Shown in pieces: positions 56,690 through 64,000 of a stretch of 64,000 nt of DNA. A program made the translations under genes and the position numbers. The notes under the pieces are model-generated. The model saw nothing but the letters and a program-made list of their open reading frames with translations. It was not told the origin of the DNA and did not search any database. Source of the stretch: Pandoraea sputorum (GTDB lineage Bacteria; Pseudomonadota; Gammaproteobacteria; Burkholderiales; Burkholderiaceae); assembly GCF_000814845.2 (NCBI RefSeq), contig NZ_CP010431.2, forward strand, positions 4,340,001-4,404,000. The letters are read 5' to 3'. Positions within the stretch are counted from its first letter, which is position 1. The number at the start of each line of letters is the position of its first letter.

Positions 56690-56756
56690 TGGCAGCACGT
56701 GTGCACGGCCCGCGCTTCAGACGCAGTCACCAAACCAATAAACAGGAGACAGCAGT

Positions 56757-57776
56757 ATGAGCACCATGGACCGCCGCCACTTCATCAAGGTTGTGGCCGC
56801 CACATCGGCCGCCGCCGCTACGGGGTTGTATCAGACGCAGGCGCACGCTGCCGAATTCACATTGAAGTTCGCCAATAACCTGCCGGTCAGCCATCCGATG
56901 AACATCCGCGCCAAGGAGATGGCGCAGAAGATCGCCGAACAATCAAAAGGCCGCATCGACTTTCAGATCTATCCGAACAATCAGCTCGGATCCGACAGCG
57001 ATATGCTGAGCCAGATTCGCTCGGGCGCAATCGACTACTTCACGCTCTCGCCGCTGATTCTCGGCACGCTCGTGCCGGCCGCGCAGATTTCGGGCGTGGG
57101 CTTCGCGTTCAAGGACTACAGCCAGGTGTGGGCCGCCATGGACGGCGATCTCGGTGCGCACGTGCGCGGCCAGATCGCAAAGACGACCGTGTTCGCGTTC
57201 GACAAGATCTGGGAGAACGGTTATCGCCAGATCACCACGAGCAGCCGTCCGATCAACTCGCCGACCGACCTTAAAGGCCTGAAGATCCGCGTGCCGACGA
57301 GCCCGCTGTGGACGTCGATGTTCAAGGCGTTCGATTCGTCGCCCACGTCGATCAACTTCGCCGAAGTCTATTCGGCCCTGCAAACGCACATCGTCGAAGC
57401 GCAGGAAAACCCGCTGGCGCTGCTGACCACGGCCAAGCTCTACGAAGTTCAGAAGTACGTCTCGATGACGAACCACATGTGGGACGGCTTCTGGTTCCTC
57501 GCCAACAAGCAGAAGTGGGACAAGCTGCCGAAGGATCTTCAGGAGATTGTCACCGCCAACGTGAACGCCGCCGCCGTGGCGCAACGCGACGACGTGCGCA
57601 AACTCAACGAAGGTGTGACGGCCGAGCTCAAGCAGAAGGGTCTTGTGTTCAACGCCCCGAACAACGAGCAGTTCCGCGACAAACTTCGCGCCGCTGGTTT
57701 CTACGCGGAATGGCACAAGAAGTTTGGCGATGAAGCATGGGCCATGTTGGAAAAGTACACTGGGAAGCTCGCGTAA
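56757..57776 (+). CDS. TRAP transporter solute-binding protein (DctP-like)
   Basis: 339 residues. Twin-arginine signal (MDRRHFIKVVAATSAAAA, cut near AHA) then DctP fold: FKFANNLPVSHPMN-like opening, F-Q-I-Y-P-N-N-Q-L-G-S-D, the ligand arginine region GLKIRVPTSPLW and N-F-A-E-V-Y-S-A-L-Q-T. It captures an organic acid in the periplasm for the fused permease. The TAA stop abuts the permease ATG. Confidence 0.92.
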   Translation: MSTMDRRHFIKVVAATSAAAATGLYQTQAHAAEFTLKFANNLPVSHPMNIRAKEMAQKIAEQSKGRIDFQIYPNNQLGSDSDMLSQIRSGAIDYFTLSPLILGTLVPAAQISGVGFAFKDYSQVWAAMDGDLGAHVRGQIAKTTVFAFDKIWENGYRQITTSSRPINSPTDLKGLKIRVPTSPLWTSMFKAFDSSPTSINFAEVYSALQTHIVEAQENPLALLTTAKLYEVQKYVSMTNHMWDGFWFLANKQKWDKLPKDLQEIVTANVNAAAVAQRDDVRKLNEGVTAELKQKGLVFNAPNNEQFRDKLRAAGFYAEWHKKFGDEAWAMLEKYTGKLA

Positions 57777-59654
57777 ATGGAAACGTTGACGATGACGGCC
57801 GAGCCGACGCACGCGCTCGCCCGCCTCTTCTGCCACGTCAACCGCGCGGTGATGAAAGTCACCGAGGCGGTTGCCGTGCTGCTGGTGGTGGCGGAAACTC
57901 TCATCCTGCTCGCGGGCGTGGTCTCGCGTTACGGGTTCGACAATCCGCTCACCTGGTCGGATGAGCTCGCGCAGATGCTGTTCATCTGGCTCTCGATGCT
58001 CGGCGCGGTGCTTGCCCTCGACCGGGGCGAGCACATGCGCTTGTCCGCCATCGTCAACAAACTTCCCGCTGCCTGGCGCGACTGGTTTCAGACCATGGCC
58101 GCGCTGACGGTGTGCGTGTTCGTTGCGCTCATCATCATGCCCGCGTACACGCATGCCATCGAACAGATGGACATCACCACGCCGGCGCTGGAAATCCCCG
58201 ACGGGCTGCGCGCAGCCGCTCTGCCGGTGGGCGCGGCGCTCATGCTCATTGCCGCGATCTCGCGCATGGCGCGCTGCTCCAGTGCGCGTCAGTTCGGCCT
58301 CGGCGTGCTGTTCGTCGCCGCCCTCGGTGCGGCGCTCTGGCTCGGCCGTCCCGCGCTGATCGCGATGGGCAACTACAACTTGCTGATCTTCTTCGTGCTG
58401 ATCGTCGGCGCATGCGTGGCCGGTGGCATTCCGATTGCGTTTGCCTTCGGGACCGCCACGCTCGCCTATCTGGCGCTCGTGACGGACGCACCGCTGCAAA
58501 TCGTCGTCAGCCGCATGGACGAAGGCATGTCCGGCCTCGTGCTGCTGTCGGTGCCGCTGTTCGTGCTGCTGGGCGCGCTCATCGAGATGAGCGGTCTGGC
58601 GCGTAGTCTGATCGAGTTCATGGCGTCGCTGCTCGGCCACGTGCGCGGCGGCCTGCAATACGTGCTGCTCGGTGCGATGTTCCTCGTCTCGGGCATTTCC
58701 GGCTCGAAGGCGGCCGACATGGCTGCCGTTGCTCCGGCACTCTTCCCCGAAATGCAACGGCGCGGCTCGAAGCAGGAAGACCTGGTGGCGCTGCTGTCCG
58801 CCACGGGTGCCATGACCGAGACGATTCCGCCGAGCCTCGTGCTCATCACCATCGGTGCGGTGTGCGGCGTGTCGATCACTGCGCTCTTCGTCGGCGGCCT
58901 GCTACCCGCCGTGATCGCCACGCTTGCCATCGTCGTCGTGTGCTTTGCCCGCTCGCGCAAGGAAGCGCCGAGCGCAGCACGCCGCGCACCGTGGGGCGTC
59001 ATCGGCAAGACGTTTATCGTGGCCCTGCCTGCCCTCGCGCTGCCGATCCTGATCCGTACGGCGGTGATCGAAGGCGCGGCTACGGCGACGGAAGTCTCGA
59101 CCATCGGTATCGCGTACACGATCGTGATCGGGCTGATCGTCCACGCCTTCAAGAAGCACCTGAACTTCAAACGCCTCTATCCGCTGCTCACGGAAACGGC
59201 CGCACTCTCCGGCGCGATTCTGCTGATCATCGGCATGGCGACGGCCATGGCCTGGGCGCTCACACAATCGGGTTTCTCCGCGAAGCTCGTCGGCCTGATG
59301 CATGGTGTGCCGGGCGGACAAGTCGGCTTCCTGCTCATCTCGATGGTCGTGTTCATCGTGCTCGGCAGCGTGCTCGAAGGCATTCCGGCCATCGTGCTGT
59401 TCGGCCCGTTGCTGTTCCCGGTCGCCCGCTCGCTCGGCATTCACGACGTGCACTACGCGATGGTCGTCATCCTTTCGATGGGGATGGGCCTGTTCGCACC
59501 GCCGCTGGGCGTGGGTTTCTACGCTGCGTGCGCCATCGGCAAGACGTCACCCGACAAGGTGTTCAATCGGATGTGGACCTACATGGGCGCACTGCTCGTC
59601 GCCCTGCTCATCGTGGTCTTCATCCCCTGGATCTCGATCGGTTTCCTGAAATAA
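57777..59654 (+). CDS. TRAP transporter fused small/large permease (DctQM)
   Basis: 625 residues. N-terminal DctQ part (SRYGFDNPLTWSDELAQMLF, about residues 20-190), then the DctM part from about residue 200 with GIPIAFAFGTATLAYLAL, VPLFVLLGALIEMSGLA and ISGSKAADMAAVAPAL. Sodium-driven uptake together with the binding protein. Such fusions usually carry C4 or keto/aromatic acids; the substrate here is unknown. Confidence 0.92.
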   Translation: METLTMTAEPTHALARLFCHVNRAVMKVTEAVAVLLVVAETLILLAGVVSRYGFDNPLTWSDELAQMLFIWLSMLGAVLALDRGEHMRLSAIVNKLPAAWRDWFQTMAALTVCVFVALIIMPAYTHAIEQMDITTPALEIPDGLRAAALPVGAALMLIAAISRMARCSSARQFGLGVLFVAALGAALWLGRPALIAMGNYNLLIFFVLIVGACVAGGIPIAFAFGTATLAYLALVTDAPLQIVVSRMDEGMSGLVLLSVPLFVLLGALIEMSGLARSLIEFMASLLGHVRGGLQYVLLGAMFLVSGISGSKAADMAAVAPALFPEMQRRGSKQEDLVALLSATGAMTETIPPSLVLITIGAVCGVSITALFVGGLLPAVIATLAIVVVCFARSRKEAPSAARRAPWGVIGKTFIVALPALALPILIRTAVIEGAATATEVSTIGIAYTIVIGLIVHAFKKHLNFKRLYPLLTETAALSGAILLIIGMATAMAWALTQSGFSAKLVGLMHGVPGGQVGFLLISMVVFIVLGSVLEGIPAIVLFGPLLFPVARSLGIHDVHYAMVVILSMGMGLFAPPLGVGFYAACAIGKTSPDKVFNRMWTYMGALLVALLIVVFIPWISIGFLK

Positions 59655-59688
59655 CGCTAACCCCTTAACGGTTTCGCGGTATCACCGA

Positions 59689-59721
59689 CGGGCTCCGCCG
59701 CGCAGCTGGCGGCGGGGCCCG
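59689..59721 (+). promoter_or_regulatory. Strong intergenic hairpin between DctQM and SDR genes
   Basis: A 13-bp stem with one G-T pair and a 7-nt loop, without a following T-run. It may protect the upstream message end or dampen SDR expression rather than fully terminate. Confidence 0.55.
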
Positions 59722-59756
59722 TGCTGTAGCCATCAGTACATTTAGGAGTCCATAGC

Positions 59757-60512
59757 ATGACGGAGAAGGTAGCAGTAGTCACGGGCGGTGGAATGGGTAT
59801 CGGCGCCGCCATTTGCGAACGTCTGGTCAAGGACGGCATGACGGTTGTCGTGGCCGATCTGAACGAAGGCGCGGCGACCGAGACGGCCGCAGCGCTGAGT
59901 GCATCAGGTGGCCGCGCGTGGGCGCTGGGCATGAACGTGGGTGAGGAGGCGTCGATTGCCGACGGCTTCGCGCAGATCGCCAAGCGGCATGGGCGCTGCG
60001 ACGTGCTGGTGAACAATGCGGGCGTCGCCAAGACGTTCCCGTTTCTCGACTACCCGCTCGATCACTGGCATCAGGTCATGGCCGTCAATCTGACGGGCAC
60101 CCTGCTGTGCGGACAGCATGCCGCGCGGCTCATGCGCGAGCAGCGCTGGGGACGGATCGTCAATCTGGCGTCGGTCGCGGGCATTCTCGCCAGTGCCGGA
60201 CGCACGGCTTACGGCACGTCGAAGGCCGCGGTCATCGGTTTGACGCGCCAGATGGCCATCGAACTCGCCCCCTTCGGTATCACCGCCAATGGGATCGCTC
60301 CCGGCCCCATCGACACGCCGCTGACCAAAGTGCTGCACTCGGACGTTTCGCGCCGTCACTACACGGAGACGACGCCGCTCGGACGCTATGGACAGCCGCA
60401 TGAAATCGCTGGTGCGGTGAGCTTTCTCGCGTCGGACGACGCGTCGTATATCACCGGCCATATCCTGCCGGTCGACGGCGGCTTCGTTGCCGCCGGGATT
60501 CTGGAAATCTGA
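59757..60512 (+). CDS. Short-chain dehydrogenase/reductase (FabG-like)
   Basis: 251 residues. Cofactor loop VVTGGGMGIGAAI, N-N-A-G at about residue 87, catalytic S/Y/K with Y-G-T-S-K-A-A, and the end S-D-D-A-S-Y-I-T-G-H-I-L-P-V-D-G-G. Reduces or oxidises a keto/hydroxyacyl group, probably in the pathway of the neighbouring thiolase and ligase. Classical SDR; cofactor choice uncertain. AGGAG lies about ten bases before the ATG. Confidence 0.92.
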   Translation: MTEKVAVVTGGGMGIGAAICERLVKDGMTVVVADLNEGAATETAAALSASGGRAWALGMNVGEEASIADGFAQIAKRHGRCDVLVNNAGVAKTFPFLDYPLDHWHQVMAVNLTGTLLCGQHAARLMREQRWGRIVNLASVAGILASAGRTAYGTSKAAVIGLTRQMAIELAPFGITANGIAPGPIDTPLTKVLHSDVSRRHYTETTPLGRYGQPHEIAGAVSFLASDDASYITGHILPVDGGFVAAGILEI

Positions 60513-60521
60513 CGAAGGCTG

Positions 60522-60541
60522 GCGCGACGGGATCGTCGCGC
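60522..60541. terminator. Hairpin between convergent SDR and LysR genes
   Basis: GCGCGAC (60522-60528) pairs with GTCGCGC (60535-60541) around GGGATC. No T-run, so this is only a possible end signal. Confidence 0.35.
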
Positions 60542-60557
60542 ACAACGCCTCTTGGCC

Positions 60558-61502
60558 TCAAAGCACGCTGGTGTCCGGCAGATCGGGCACCAGCCGCGCG
60601 CCGGGCGCACGCTGCATCTCGCGCCACACGCTGCGCGCATTCTCCACGAACGTCGCCACGCACGGATTGTGATTGTCCCGGCTCCATAGCAGCGCCACCT
60701 CGGCCACCGGTGCGTTGCGCAGCGGTTTGAACACCGCATTGCCCGACGCACTCGCGCTGCTCATCGACATCGGCACCATCGCCACACCCAGCCCTTCCCC
60801 CACGAGGTTGATGATCGTTTGCTGAAGGTTCGTTTCGAGCCGGATGTGCGGCGAAAAACCGGAGCGGCGGCAGTGAGTTACGACCAGATCGTAGACGAGC
60901 GGCGCGATCTCGCGCGGAATGCTCACGAACGACTCCTCGGCAAGCTGTGCGGCGTCGAGCACGCGCACCTTCGCCAGCGGGTGCGTGCGCGGAATCACCG
61001 CCACCATCTCTTCGCGAAACACCGTTGCCGTGTCGAGGCCGGTCAGATCCTCAGGGCGATACATGATGCCGACGTCGGTCTGGCCAGCGCGCACCGCCTC
61101 TGCCAGCAGGTTCGGCAGCGTCTCCGCAAGCTTCATGTCGACGCGCGAGAACGCCGCTGCGTAGGTCCGCGTGAGCGCGGGCAGGATGTTGTACGCCGAA
61201 GACATCATGAAGCCGACCGTAATCGCGCCATCTTCCCCACGGCTTGCCGCCACCACGTTGCGACGCGCCCGATCGACGGCGTTGAGGATTTCCACTGCGT
61301 CCTGATAGAAGCGATTACCCGCCCGCGTGAGCCGCACGCTGCGGTTCGTCCGTTCGAACAACTGCACGCCCAGTTCCGCTTCCATCAACGCAATCTGACG
61401 CGAGAGCGGCGGCTGGGAGATGTGCAACTGCTGGGCTGCGCGGCCAAAGTGCAGTGTCTGCGCGAGTACCACGAAGTACTGGAAATGGCGCAACTCGATC
61501 AT
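60558..61502 (-). CDS. LysR-family regulator
   Basis: 314 residues, MIELRHFQYFVVLAQTLHFG with LHISQPPLSRQIALMEAELG, BenM/CatR-like N-terminus, then an effector domain (FMMSSAYNILPALTRTY, MYRPEDLTGLD). Start at ATG 61502. Tail to tail with the SDR gene, so a likely regulator of this locus alongside the sigma-54 activator. Confidence 0.88.
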   Translation of the reverse strand: MIELRHFQYFVVLAQTLHFGRAAQQLHISQPPLSRQIALMEAELGVQLFERTNRSVRLTRAGNRFYQDAVEILNAVDRARRNVVAASRGEDGAITVGFMMSSAYNILPALTRTYAAAFSRVDMKLAETLPNLLAEAVRAGQTDVGIMYRPEDLTGLDTATVFREEMVAVIPRTHPLAKVRVLDAAQLAEESFVSIPREIAPLVYDLVVTHCRRSGFSPHIRLETNLQQTIINLVGEGLGVAMVPMSMSSASASGNAVFKPLRNAPVAEVALLWSRDNHNPCVATFVENARSVWREMQRAPGARLVPDLPDTSVL

Positions 61503-61683
61503 TTGATACCCCTGAGGTATTAATAGCGCATCAATATTGTATTGGATGTTATGACTGCGCGGTCGTATCCTGCTTTGGCGGTAGGTCACCCGAGCCGGCC
61601 GCGACATAAAGAGACGTCAGGAATCGCCAGGCCACAAGCCACCGACGGCGCCCTTTCGTACCAATACGAGAAGGAGACAAGTC

Positions 61684-62949
61684 ATGCCCGCTCACCTCGC
61701 TGTAGCGTCCGCCCCCGCTCGACCTGTCGGCCACGCCGCCCCCCTCGGCGCAGCCAGTGCCCATAGTGCCAATACCGCATTCAACAACATTGCCGCGCTT
61801 GCCGAGCGTGTCGTACGCGTGCCAGCCGCTCCAGCCCCGGCCCAGGCCTCCCATCAACTCAGGCCCGATTACCTCGCCATCGACGATCTGTGCGGCACCG
61901 ACGCCCGCATGCGCGATTTGCTCGCGCGCGGCAAACGCTTCGTCGACCGTGGCCTGCCCGTATTGATTCTCGGTGAGACGGGCACGGGCAAAGAGTTTCT
62001 TGCCCGCGCGTTGCACGAGTACAGCGAGCGACGCAGACAGTCGTTCGTCGCCATCAATACGGCGTCGCTGCCGGAGCATCTCATCGAGAGCGAACTGTTC
62101 GGCTATCAGCGCGGTGCGTTCTCCGGCGCGTTGCCCGGGGGGATGAAAGGGAAGATGCAGCAAGCCGATGGCGGCACGCTGTTCCTCGACGAAATCGGTG
62201 ACATGCCGTACGCGATGCAAACGCGTTTGCTGCGCGTGCTATCGGAACGTGAGGTCACACCCCTAGGGGCAAGTCAGCCGGTGCCGGTGGACGTCCAACT
62301 GATCTGCGCTACGCATCAGGATCTGGCAAGCGCCGTCGCACAAGGCACGTTCCGTGAAGACCTCTACTACCGGATTGCCGTCGGCGTGCTGACGCTGCCC
62401 ACCTTGCGTGAGCGCGGCGACAAGTGCGAACTCATCGCGCGCATGTTGTGCGACGAATGGCCGGAGATGCGTGTCGACCAGGCGCTCGCGCGCGTGACGC
62501 CCGACGCGCTCTCGTGCCTGCTCACGCATGCGTGGCCGGGGAATTTGCGTCAGATGCGCGCGGCATTGCGATACGCGTGTGCCGTGATGAGCGGGGAAAG
62601 AGTGTGTGTGGACGATCTGCCGCCGGAACTTGCGTCGTCGCGTACATTGCATTCGACACCTCCGGTGAATCGCCACGAAGAGGCGCGCGACGCTCGGATC
62701 GAGGAAACGGCCCATACCGTCAGCATTGCTTCGCACACGCAATATCGTGCACATGACGCGTCACACGAATCACACGATCAGGAACGCGAACGCATTCTGC
62801 AAGCACTCGCACAGCATCGCTGGAACATTTCAGCGGCCGCGCGCACGTTGGGATTTTGTCGTGCATCGCTATATCGCAAGCTCAAGCAGTTGAGCATTCC
62901 GCATGTTCGAGACTGCGGCGAAGCCCTCAGCACAAGGCATTACGCCTAG
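61684..62949 (+). CDS. Sigma-54-dependent activator lacking a sensor domain
   Basis: 421 residues. Residues 1-65 are Ala/Pro-rich with no recognisable receiver, GAF or PAS domain. The AAA+ core has Walker A GETGTGKE (97-104), the sigma-54 contact loop as GAFSGA (144-149; usual GAFTGA, a conservative T-to-S change), Walker B GGTLFLDE (163-170) and FREDLYYRI. A Fis-type helix-turn-helix (WNISAAARTLGFCRASLYRK) lies near the C-terminus after a linker rich in His/Glu. Resembles the C-terminal half of AcoR. Likely target: the TRAP/thiolase promoters with -24/-12 sequence and palindromes. Without a sensor it may be constitutive or need a partner. Confidence 0.9.
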   Translation: MPAHLAVASAPARPVGHAAPLGAASAHSANTAFNNIAALAERVVRVPAAPAPAQASHQLRPDYLAIDDLCGTDARMRDLLARGKRFVDRGLPVLILGETGTGKEFLARALHEYSERRRQSFVAINTASLPEHLIESELFGYQRGAFSGALPGGMKGKMQQADGGTLFLDEIGDMPYAMQTRLLRVLSEREVTPLGASQPVPVDVQLICATHQDLASAVAQGTFREDLYYRIAVGVLTLPTLRERGDKCELIARMLCDEWPEMRVDQALARVTPDALSCLLTHAWPGNLRQMRAALRYACAVMSGERVCVDDLPPELASSRTLHSTPPVNRHEEARDARIEETAHTVSIASHTQYRAHDASHESHDQERERILQALAQHRWNISAAARTLGFCRASLYRKLKQLSIPHVRDCGEALSTRHYA

Positions 62950-62973
62950 TTTTTCCCACAAGAAAATTGCAGG

Positions 62974-63003
62974 CAAAAAAAAGCGCGGCCAATGAGGCCG
63001 CGC
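62974..63003 (-). terminator. Rho-independent terminator reading on the minus strand
   Basis: GCGCGGCC-AATGA-GGCCGCGC (62983-63003) is followed, on the minus strand, by eight T. It points to a minus-strand transcript coming from the 63.0-63.8 kb spacer, because the plus side lacks T. Confidence 0.75.
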
Positions 63004-63570
63004 CAAGGTTTGGAGACTTTTCACTCAACGCAAAAGTCTACTTCTCGCGGAACGTAGTATAGGTGCGCATGCGAAAATCATTGTCATCATTCGACGCAAT
63101 GAATTATTCGGAGACTCGCAATAGTCCGTAAAACCCCATAAATAAAGGCCTTTTTGGCACGCAACGATTTCATGCGCTTGCCAACATCTCGGAAATGGCT
63201 CAATGCGCGCGAGTAAGTGAGCCCGATGACAGCCAGATGGCAGCCACCTGACATGACGATGAATCGCTCTCTATATAGCGACGTCGCACATCGCAGCAAC
63301 GCACTCAACTCTTCATACAAATTCACATCGCACTTTTCATGCGACGCATCGGGCGCGCGAGACGTCACCGCCGCATGCATTCACCGCGATGGAACTTAAC
63401 GCGAACATGCATGTCGCGCGCAAAACCCGTGCTGGCAACGCTTCGCGCGCGCTTTCACTTGCACACCACACTGTGTCCCGAGCGCAACACACATCACTTG
63501 CATCGCGATTTCTCGCCTACGCTTAATCAAGCCAATCCCTTGTCCGACAACGCTTTAGGACGCGTCTCAC

Positions 63571-63614
63571 AGATTCTTTTCATATCTGAAATAGATTCTT
63601 GCGGATTCTGAAAT
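63571..63614. repeat. Two tandem 22-bp repeats upstream of porin
   Basis: Units AGATTCTT-N7-CTGAAAT at 63571-63592 and 63593-63614 (15 of 22 positions fixed at the ends). The 22-bp period is two helical turns, as for paired regulator sites, about 180-220 bp before the porin start. Confidence 0.65.
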
Positions 63615-63720
63615 AGGCGGGAGTAGCGGTGACTCATACACTGCCCCCTGTCAACAGAGCAGTGCCGATAGCTGTACGGGTCCGCGAGTGATGAAGCGTG
63701 ATGAATCGTCACCTCGACAT

Positions 63721-63750
63721 GTTCTGTTTCGCCGCGTTCTGTTTACACGC
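63721..63750. repeat. Two tandem 15-bp repeats near porin start
   Basis: GTTCTGTTTCGCCGC and GTTCTGTTTACACGC (12 of 15 identical) stand head to tail 40-70 bp before the porin ATG, in the probable core promoter or leader. Confidence 0.55.
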
Positions 63751-63789
63751 GAATTCTGCGATTCGTGTCACGTTACTGGAGCTTAAACC

Positions 63790-64000
63790 ATGAAAAAAAC
63801 TCTTCTTGCCGCTGCCGTCGTCGGCGCGTTCTCGATGACCGCGCACGCTCAAAGCAGCGTCACCCTGTACGGCTTGATCGACGCTGGCGTCGCTTACACG
63901 AGCAACTCGACGACGTCGTCGGCTTCGGGTTCGAAGAACTTCCGTGCAACGAGCGGCCTGATCAACGGCAGCCGTTGGGGCCTGAAGGGCTCGGAAGACC
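63790..64000 (+). CDS. Gram-negative outer-membrane porin (5' part)
   Basis: Signal peptide KKTLLAAAVVGAFSMTAHA, cut before QSSVTLYGLIDAGVAY, the classic Burkholderiales general-porin opening, then the NG-S-R-W-G-L-K-G-S-E-D motif. GGAG lies eight bases before the ATG. Truncated by the window end after 70 codons. Confidence 0.95.
   Translation, partial: MKKTLLAAAVVGAFSMTAHAQSSVTLYGLIDAGVAYTSNSTTSSASGSKNFRATSGLINGSRWGLKGSED

Larger units (their letters stand above)
63004..63789. other. Non-coding spacer upstream of porin gene
   Basis: About 790 bp, AT-richer than average. The only frame of note is a 97-codon minus-strand ORF (63087-63380) without family features or ribosome site, so I do not call it. 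The spacer holds two kinds of tandem repeats near the porin and the end of a minus-strand transcript. Confidence 0.5.

Noticed and set aside
54601..58757. Long antisense frames opposite the ligase/thiolase and TRAP genes (e.g. 54601-56280, 56943-58757)
   Set aside because: Low-complexity basic translations. The real genes on the other strand carry full catalytic signatures.
63087..63380. 97-codon minus-strand ORF in the porin spacer
   Set aside because: No ribosome site or recognisable family. Kept only as an alternative explanation for the terminator at 62974-63003.

Overview
The window looks like a chromosomal segment of a high-GC betaproteobacterium of the order Burkholderiales, probably Burkholderiaceae. 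Pandoraea or a close relative is my best guess. This rests on gene style: many LysR regulators, a DUF4148 protein, NodT-type lipoproteins, a Burkholderia-type porin and a NasST nitrate operon. I ran no database search. I see no IS element, prophage structural module, integrase, rRNA or CRISPR array. One tRNA gene (Arg, anticodon TCT) lies at 47147-47223.

Layout. (a) 1-6020: the 5' part of a very long secreted protein of stacked TIG and putative-Ig domains (minus strand), divergent from three consecutive tail-collar-domain proteins. An AT-rich 670-bp spacer with a nested palindrome separates them. (b) 6045-9318: small housekeeping or hypothetical genes (DUF2628, YjdM zinc ribbon, GFA enzyme, membrane proteins). 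(c) 8965-17927: assimilatory nitrate/nitrite reduction operon nirB-nirD-nasA-cobA-nasT-nasS on the minus strand. It has a sigma-54 promoter, an NtrC-like site and a leader RNA whose two hexaloop hairpins and overlapping terminator fit NasT (ANTAR) antitermination. (d) 18045-25692: a two-component flavin monooxygenase with its reductase, a tandem EthD-like protein, an MHS-type transporter and three LysR regulators, two of them tandem paralogues. (e) 25725-32334: an acyl-CoA dehydrogenase divergent from marR, followed by a tightly overlapping FUSC/DUF1656/HlyD/NodT efflux operon (AaeB type). (f) 32602-38018: DUF4148, a LuxR solo, LysR/MFS pairs and a nitroreductase. (g) 38138-45214: a complete RND tripartite efflux operon with a divergent LysR. 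(h) 45341-52249: ankyrin protein, YaiI, a second GFA enzyme, tRNA-Arg, two PLP aminotransferases, an SMR pump, AraC and a hydrolase. (i) 52272-62949: a catabolic locus of unknown substrate. Its minus-strand operon encodes a thiolase, an acyl-CoA ligase and two PPC/DUF296 proteins. Its plus-strand operon encodes a Tat-exported TRAP binding protein, a fused DctQM permease and an SDR. A LysR and a sigma-54 activator without a sensor domain follow. (j) 62950-64000: a non-coding spacer with tandem repeats upstream of a truncated porin gene.

The two most interesting systems are as follows. First, the nitrate operon has layered control: NtrC/sigma-54 initiation, then NasS/NasT antitermination readable directly in the DNA. 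Second, the 52-63 kb locus has three helically phased palindromes, a candidate -24/-12 promoter, an orphan sigma-54 activator and a pair of PPC paralogues, one of which has lost most of its metal-binding histidines. Its substrate and pathway cannot be named from sequence alone.
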